Part shown: piece by piece, positions 6,999 through 9,853 of the stretch
How positions within the stretch are numbered: the first letter of the stretch is position 1
How the letters are laid out: the number at the start of each line of letters is the position of its first letter
From: an uncultured bacterium
GTDB lineage: Bacteria > Desulfobacterota > Desulfobulbia > Desulfobulbales > Desulfobulbaceae
Length of the DNA: 9,853 bases
Assembly: GCA_903896915.1 (NCBI GenBank)
Contig: CAITZN010000621.1
Location: 1 to 9,853 of the forward strand
Direction of reading: 5' to 3'
Program-made: the position numbers and the translations under genes
The notes under the pieces: generated by a model
What the model was told of the DNA's origin: nothing
The model's input: the letters and a program-made list of their open reading frames with translations, nothing else
The model's database searches: none

Positions 6999-7021
6999 TT
7001 GATTATCTCCAGAATAATCAA
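6999..7021. repeat. Inverted repeat in the leader of the HEAT-protein gene
   Basis: TTGATTAT (6999-7006) and ATAATCAA (7014-7021) are exact reverse complements around a 7-base centre. A second CTTGAT at 6986-6991 could pair with ATCAAG at 7017-7022 as an alternative. It lies 45 bases before the ATG and is either an operator or an RNA hairpin; there is no T-run. Confidence 0.5.
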
Positions 7022-7066
7022 GACCGTGCTCTTCCAGAACGACTTACGTTACAAGGTGAAAAACAC

Positions 7067-9853
7067 ATGAGCAACCCTCCGCAGTTTTCATCTCCGGAAA
7101 GAATTAGCCTGCTCATAGATTTTCCGATCAGATTATATACAGCGTTGAGGACGATGCGGTTGTACCCGGTTTCCAACCCGCAGGTCCAGCGCAGCAATGA
7201 TTTTGTTCTGACAGCCTTCAAGGCACTACTGGAAAACAGGGCTGAGGAATCTATCAATATCGCTTTTTCCGACCAGAAAATCTTAATCTGCGGCGAACAT
7301 CTACCAGACAAGGACCAGGCTCGACCCCAGATTCAGGGATTGGTTATTCTGTTTAACCGCCTGAAAATTCATTCCTTCACCTTCCAGCCGACCTTTTCCA
7401 GAAACGACTGTATCAAATTCATCCAAATTTTATCGCAGTTCCTCAGCGAGAACGTGCTCACTGAACCTATCTCCACCCTTCTGGAGAAAGCCGGGATCCA
7501 TTCAATTTCCGTTGACGCCAAACGCTATGTCGCAATTCACAAGGGGGAACAGGTTGTTAGCGATGAACTGCTCAGCTCAGGTCTCAGTATCAGCGACGAA
7601 GAACTCGCTAATTTCGCCCTGGGAAAAACCGGCCGAAAGGGTGAATTACACTCCATATCTCCTGAACTCGTCAAAGAGCTGATCAACCGCTTGCCGGCGA
7701 GGACCGACCATAATCTGCACCCCGACGAGCTCACCGAGGCGGTCATTGAGACCTTGCAAAACCTGAGCAAAGAAATCGATCTCAGCACACGGGACCACAA
7801 TATTGAGGAATCGGCCAGTACCTTGTCTGGTCTGGATCCGGATCTACTCGCCAAACTGGTGGGCCATCTGCCAGCAACTCCGGTTGCCGATGAAATGCTC
7901 CGTTCAACCTTGCACAGGCTGACGCAGCAGCAACTCAATGCCCTGATCACTCATTTTGTCACCCAACAAACAACACAGCTGGGACCGCTATCTGGGGCCG
8001 ATCCACTCCTCCTTGAGAGTCGTCCGGTTGACCAAACGGTCCTTAACCGCATGCTCGCCCATTACGAACAATTCCTCAACAACGAGCAACAGGCACAGAT
8101 CGCCCAGCAGGCTGGGGCACAAATCGCCTCAATGGAAGGATCGGTTATTGGCAACATCCTTGCACAAAAATTCAAGGGACTCTTCGGCGCACAGCTTTAT
8201 CGACAGGTAATCAGCCAGGTCTCAGATGAACGCCTAGACGAAACCGTTGAACATCTTACACCCAGACAACTGGGCCGCATGATCGCTGCCCTCACCAGTG
8301 ATAGCCCTGCTCTGCACCTCAATAACGACAAGACGCCGACATTCAACCCAGCAAACGATGCCGTCCTCCAACGGCTCGCCCACACTCGAAAAGGATCGAC
8401 CATCACCGCCGCTATCTCTCAGAACATCGATGCCCATCTCCTGCAAGCCCCACCAGAGTTGGGAAGCGTCCTGCCGGAAGGACTTGCGGCGAGGCTGCAG
8501 CAGCCATCCTGGTCGACCCCCATTCTGGTCAACGCAGCCCAACAATCCATTGATCCATCCAACTATAAAAACGGAAAAGCAGATTTTTCCTCTTTTGAGC
8601 GAATACTGGATCAATACGACACCCTGATCAGCAAAGAAAATCAATCGCAGGTCGTCACCCAGGCAAGCTTACAGCTCGCATCATTAGACGAAAAGGAACT
8701 CGGCCTTATTTTGGTTCAGAAATTCAAAAATCTGTTTGGTAACCAACTGTATCAGCAGGTCATCAAGCAGATTTCTGATGAAAAATTTGAAAAACTTGCC
8801 CGCCAATTCCAAACAATCACTGAGAGACAGGACGATTTACCGCTTGATCAGCAAGACAAAGATATCGAAGAGGCATATAAACGATTGCTCCAAACGGTTC
8901 GCGGTGCAAAGCTACGGGCGATTATCGAAATGGATACCCGAAAGGAAAAAGAACGGCATAGGATAACCACAAACGACCTGGACATTCTTCTCCAAGGAGA
9001 TCTTAAAGGTCTCGAACAAAAAAACATCTCTCAGGCACTTCCCGGAGCCATCAGAAACCTGCTGAGCCAAGGTGATGAAGTAATTGCCGACAGGCTTCTC
9101 AGGCAATTGGCTGCAACACCGCAGAACCAAAACTCCATCATCCAGACCAATGCAGCACACACACTGGCCTCAGTTGCTGAACACTTAGACAATATTGGCC
9201 AATGGCAGCGCCTTGACAAACTGCTGCCCGCATTGAAACAGGGCCTACGGATCCAGGGTGCCAATGAGCAAAGCATCAAACAGACCATAACAGCTATCGG
9301 CGGACTCACGAGCCATTACCTTGTTGAAAAAGAATACAACCAAGCTTTTGTAACCACACGATTTCTACGAACACTCTCGTCAGAAGACCCCCTGACCACA
9401 GGAAGCAACCCGCTCATTAGGGAACAATCCCTCGTAACCCTGAAAAATCTTTGTGCTCGACCCGTTCTAGAACATCTACTGGACCTCTATCTCCACTCAG
9501 AAAACCAACAAGAAACAGCCGGCCAGATGCTCATCGAACTAGGAAAAGAGTCGACAAAGTTTCAACTCCAGCAACTGATGAGCAATAAAAGCCGGTTTGA
9601 ACGAAAACGACTATTAGCGCTGATCAAACAGACAGGCCATCCGGCGATAGACATTCTCCTGGAAGAACTGCACCCTGATGCGCCCTGGTTTGTCATCCGT
9701 AACATCATCCATCTCCTCGGAAAAATAGGTGACTCATCGATTCTTTCCGAGATCCAGCCATACCTCAAACATGCTGATCTCCGTGTTCAGCAAGAAACAA
9801 TTAACACCGCTATCATATTCGGCGGGGAAAATATCAACGCTTTCCTGCTCGAT
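7067..9853 (+). CDS. Large HEAT-repeat protein with duplicated helical module (C-terminus beyond right edge)
   Basis: I translated 929 codons by hand with no stop; the frame is still open at the window end. I do not recognise a named gene. Residues about 17-130 (IDFPIRLYTALRTMRLYPVS, then a FSDQKILICGEHLP strand region, then IHSFTFQPTFSRNDCIKFIQ) resemble the N-terminal domain found before HEAT and HD-GYP regions in Desulfobacterota proteins. The middle is helical and Gln/Leu-rich, with a 73-residue module repeated at 325-397 and 509-581. From about 844 to 929, helical pairs such as LLALIKQTGHPAIDILLEEL and VIRNIIHLLGKIGDSSILSE are clear HEAT repeats. No signal peptide or membrane segment is visible, so it is probably a cytoplasmic scaffold. 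AAGGTG at 7053-7058, eight bases before the ATG, supports the start. No catalytic domain is seen in the visible part; one could follow. Confidence 0.82.
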   Translation, partial: MSNPPQFSSPERISLLIDFPIRLYTALRTMRLYPVSNPQVQRSNDFVLTAFKALLENRAEESINIAFSDQKILICGEHLPDKDQARPQIQGLVILFNRLKIHSFTFQPTFSRNDCIKFIQILSQFLSENVLTEPISTLLEKAGIHSISVDAKRYVAIHKGEQVVSDELLSSGLSISDEELANFALGKTGRKGELHSISPELVKELINRLPARTDHNLHPDELTEAVIETLQNLSKEIDLSTRDHNIEESASTLSGLDPDLLAKLVGHLPATPVADEMLRSTLHRLTQQQLNALITHFVTQQTTQLGPLSGADPLLLESRPVDQTVLNRMLAHYEQFLNNEQQAQIAQQAGAQIASMEGSVIGNILAQKFKGLFGAQLYRQVISQVSDERLDETVEHLTPRQLGRMIAALTSDSPALHLNNDKTPTFNPANDAVLQRLAHTRKGSTITAAISQNIDAHLLQAPPELGSVLPEGLAARLQQPSWSTPILVNAAQQSIDPSNYKNGKADFSSFERILDQYDTLISKENQSQVVTQASLQLASLDEKELGLILVQKFKNLFGNQLYQQVIKQISDEKFEKLARQFQTITERQDDLPLDQQDKDIEEAYKRLLQTVRGAKLRAIIEMDTRKEKERHRITTNDLDILLQGDLKGLEQKNISQALPGAIRNLLSQGDEVIADRLLRQLAATPQNQNSIIQTNAAHTLASVAEHLDNIGQWQRLDKLLPALKQGLRIQGANEQSIKQTITAIGGLTSHYLVEKEYNQAFVTTRFLRTLSSEDPLTTGSNPLIREQSLVTLKNLCARPVLEHLLDLYLHSENQQETAGQMLIELGKESTKFQLQQLMSNKSRFERKRLLALIKQTGHPAIDILLEELHPDAPWFVIRNIIHLLGKIGDSSILSEIQPYLKHADLRVQQETINTAIIFGGENINAFLLD
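8039..8257 (+). repeat. Module copy A in the HEAT protein (residues 325-397)
   Basis: This 73-residue segment aligns without gaps to residues 509-581 of the same protein with 31 identities by hand count. The core is LAQKFKGLFGAQLYRQVI followed by SDER. It looks like a helical domain duplicated within the gene. Confidence 0.8.
8591..8809 (+). repeat. Module copy B in the HEAT protein (residues 509-581)
   Basis: The second copy has the core LVQKFKNLFGNQLYQQVI followed by SDEK. Similarity seems to continue after a gap: KRLLQTVRGAKLRAII in this copy against QRLAHTRKGSTITAAI in copy A, where copy A has about 14 more residues in between. Confidence 0.8.

Larger units (their letters stand above)
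6753..7066. other. Intergenic region between maf and the HEAT-protein gene
   Basis: No credible gene is visible. Just after maf a 6-bp stem (AGATCG 6780-6785 with CGATCT 6793-6798) could form, but no T-run follows, so it is not a convincing terminator. A possible promoter lies near 6875-6904, a G-rich patch near 6948-6957, and a good inverted repeat at 6999-7021 (separate entries). AAGGTG at 7053-7058 is the ribosome-binding site of the next gene. Confidence 0.5.

Overview
The window looks like ordinary chromosome from a Gram-negative, probably anaerobic bacterium of the Desulfobacterota (old Deltaproteobacteria), most likely near Desulfobulbales. The reasons are the order rplM-rpsI-argC-truA-maf, an oxygen-sensitive-type TtcA tRNA thiolase paired with a DUF89 protein, and a very large HEAT-repeat protein of a kind common in that phylum. 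This placement is inferred from gene content and was not checked by a search. No mobile element, CRISPR array, integrase or prophage gene is visible.

Left part (1-2815), all on the minus strand. Reading leftward from the promoter side: hisB (histidine biosynthesis), an unrecognised small lipoprotein, a TtcA-family tRNA 2-thiolation enzyme, and a DUF89/ARMT1-like metal-dependent phosphatase that runs off the left edge. The last three are tightly packed: 27 bases separate the lipoprotein from ttcA, and ttcA and DUF89 share one base in a TGATG stop/start overlap.

Middle (2816-4321). An AT-rich 395-base divergent intergenic region separates hisB from a rightward tRNA-Gly(GCC) gene. It holds a 10-base direct repeat spaced 31 bases and a good sigma70-type promoter. 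The tRNA is followed 14 bases later by a terminator-like hairpin with ten T residues, and rplM starts only 19 bases after that. The rplM-rpsI pair (ribosomal proteins L13 and S9) therefore seems to depend on readthrough from the tRNA promoter. A perfect 13-bp terminator hairpin closes rpsI.

Right part (4322-9853), plus strand. argC (arginine biosynthesis), truA (tRNA pseudouridine synthase) and maf (nucleotide pyrophosphatase) overlap by 1 and 4 bases, so they should be translated as one coupled unit. After a 314-base gap comes a protein of at least 929 residues, open at the right edge. It has an N-terminal domain resembling those in front of HEAT and HD-GYP proteins, a duplicated 73-residue helical module (31 of 73 identical by hand count), perhaps a third decayed copy, and HEAT repeats at the C-terminal end of the visible part.

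Most of the window is housekeeping: amino-acid synthesis, tRNA modification and ribosome assembly. The parts most worth a second look are the TtcA-DUF89 coupling with its upstream lipoprotein, the terminator wedged between tRNA-Gly and the L13-S9 operon, and the internal architecture of the large HEAT protein.
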